From NCBI RefSeq assembly GCF_003254465.1, contig NZ_QDFI01000043.1:1-36125 (forward strand): 36,125 nt of DNA, in the 5' to 3' direction. Under the pieces are notes generated by a model. It did no database searches. It was not told the origin of the DNA and saw nothing but the letters and a program-made list of their open reading frames with translations. The translations under genes were made by a program, and so were the position numbers. This DNA comes from Meridianimarinicoccus zhengii. Lineage in GTDB: Bacteria; Pseudomonadota; Alphaproteobacteria; Rhodobacterales; Rhodobacteraceae. Shown piece by piece: positions 36,016-36,125 of the stretch; position 1 is the stretch's first letter, and each line of letters begins with the position of its first letter.

Positions 36016-36125
36016 GCGTCGGCCGCCGTGGGATGGACAGCGGGAGGCCGCGGCGCGGGTGCCGCGGCACGATGGCACCCGGCAAGGCCGCCCGCGCCGG
36101 TCGCGGCGGCGGTCGGGACCGGGGG
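36012..36125 (-). CDS. mrdA: C-terminal end of a protein, probably penicillin-binding protein 2 (MrdA)
   Basis: Only the last 37 codons are in the window, in a frame open to the edge and ending at TGA 36012-36014, which overlaps the rodA ATG. The visible residues are a low-complexity Ala/Pro tail (PPVPTAAATGAGG at its start, AAAPAPRPPAVHPTAADA at its end). Such tails end many alphaproteobacterial PBP2 proteins, and mrdA-rodA is a nearly universal pair. The transpeptidase domain is outside the window, so the name rests on context alone. Confidence 0.55.
   Translation of the reverse strand, partial: PPVPTAAATGAGGLAGCHRAAAPAPRPPAVHPTAADA

Overview
The window is high-GC DNA packed with genes on both strands and looks like the chromosome of an alphaproteobacterium, most likely Rhodobacterales (Roseobacter/Rhodobacter group). 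This is inferred from the gene set: a tetratricopeptide protein-bamB-der run, divergent hemE and hemC, a VPLPA-CTERM surface protein, an urtABCDE transporter, a BCCT carrier with a small universal stress protein, and mrdA-rodA. No phage genes, insertion sequence, CRISPR array or integrase is visible. It reads as mostly core chromosome with a few accessory insertions.

Layout. At 1-2618 are the end of a LysM protein and an Atm1-type ABC exporter. At 2788-7487, on the minus strand, is a two-gene RND efflux pump (adaptor then permease, 4-base overlap) with a TetR-like operator upstream. At 7696-11270 the membrane TPR protein, BamB-like lipoprotein and Der GTPase lie in the same order as in many Proteobacteria; they link outer-membrane protein assembly and ribosome maturation. 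At 11329-13929 are a secreted glycerophosphodiester phosphodiesterase and serS. At 14100-16580 there is an accessory patch: a membrane pentapeptide-repeat protein with locally lower GC and a VPLPA-CTERM exported protein. At 16902-20852 are yciB, the divergent tetrapyrrole genes hemE and hemC, and ppk2.

At 20969-26643, on the minus strand, is a complete urea ABC transporter, urtA-urtB-urtC-urtD-urtE, with strong stem-loops between urtA and urtB. No urease gene is in view. At 27047-29152 are a stress protein and a BCCT carrier in one transcription unit ending in a clear terminator. A tRNA-Gly(TCC) gene follows at 29460, then an MsbA-like ABC exporter, an acyl-CoA synthetase, and on the minus strand the end of mrdA (PBP2), rodA and a GhrA-like 2-hydroxyacid dehydrogenase.

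The least expected signals are outside intact genes. Upstream of serS is a cluster of four GANTC sites with three CATATG blocks spaced exactly 11 bp. Between hemE and hemC is a TGTCA-N8-TGACA palindrome that fits the PpsR/CrtJ consensus. Upstream of the RND pump is a 16-bp palindrome. Between the acyl-CoA synthetase and the dehydrogenase lies a decayed MarR-family regulator with a nonsense codon and a frameshift. I did not find a wholly new multi-gene system here.
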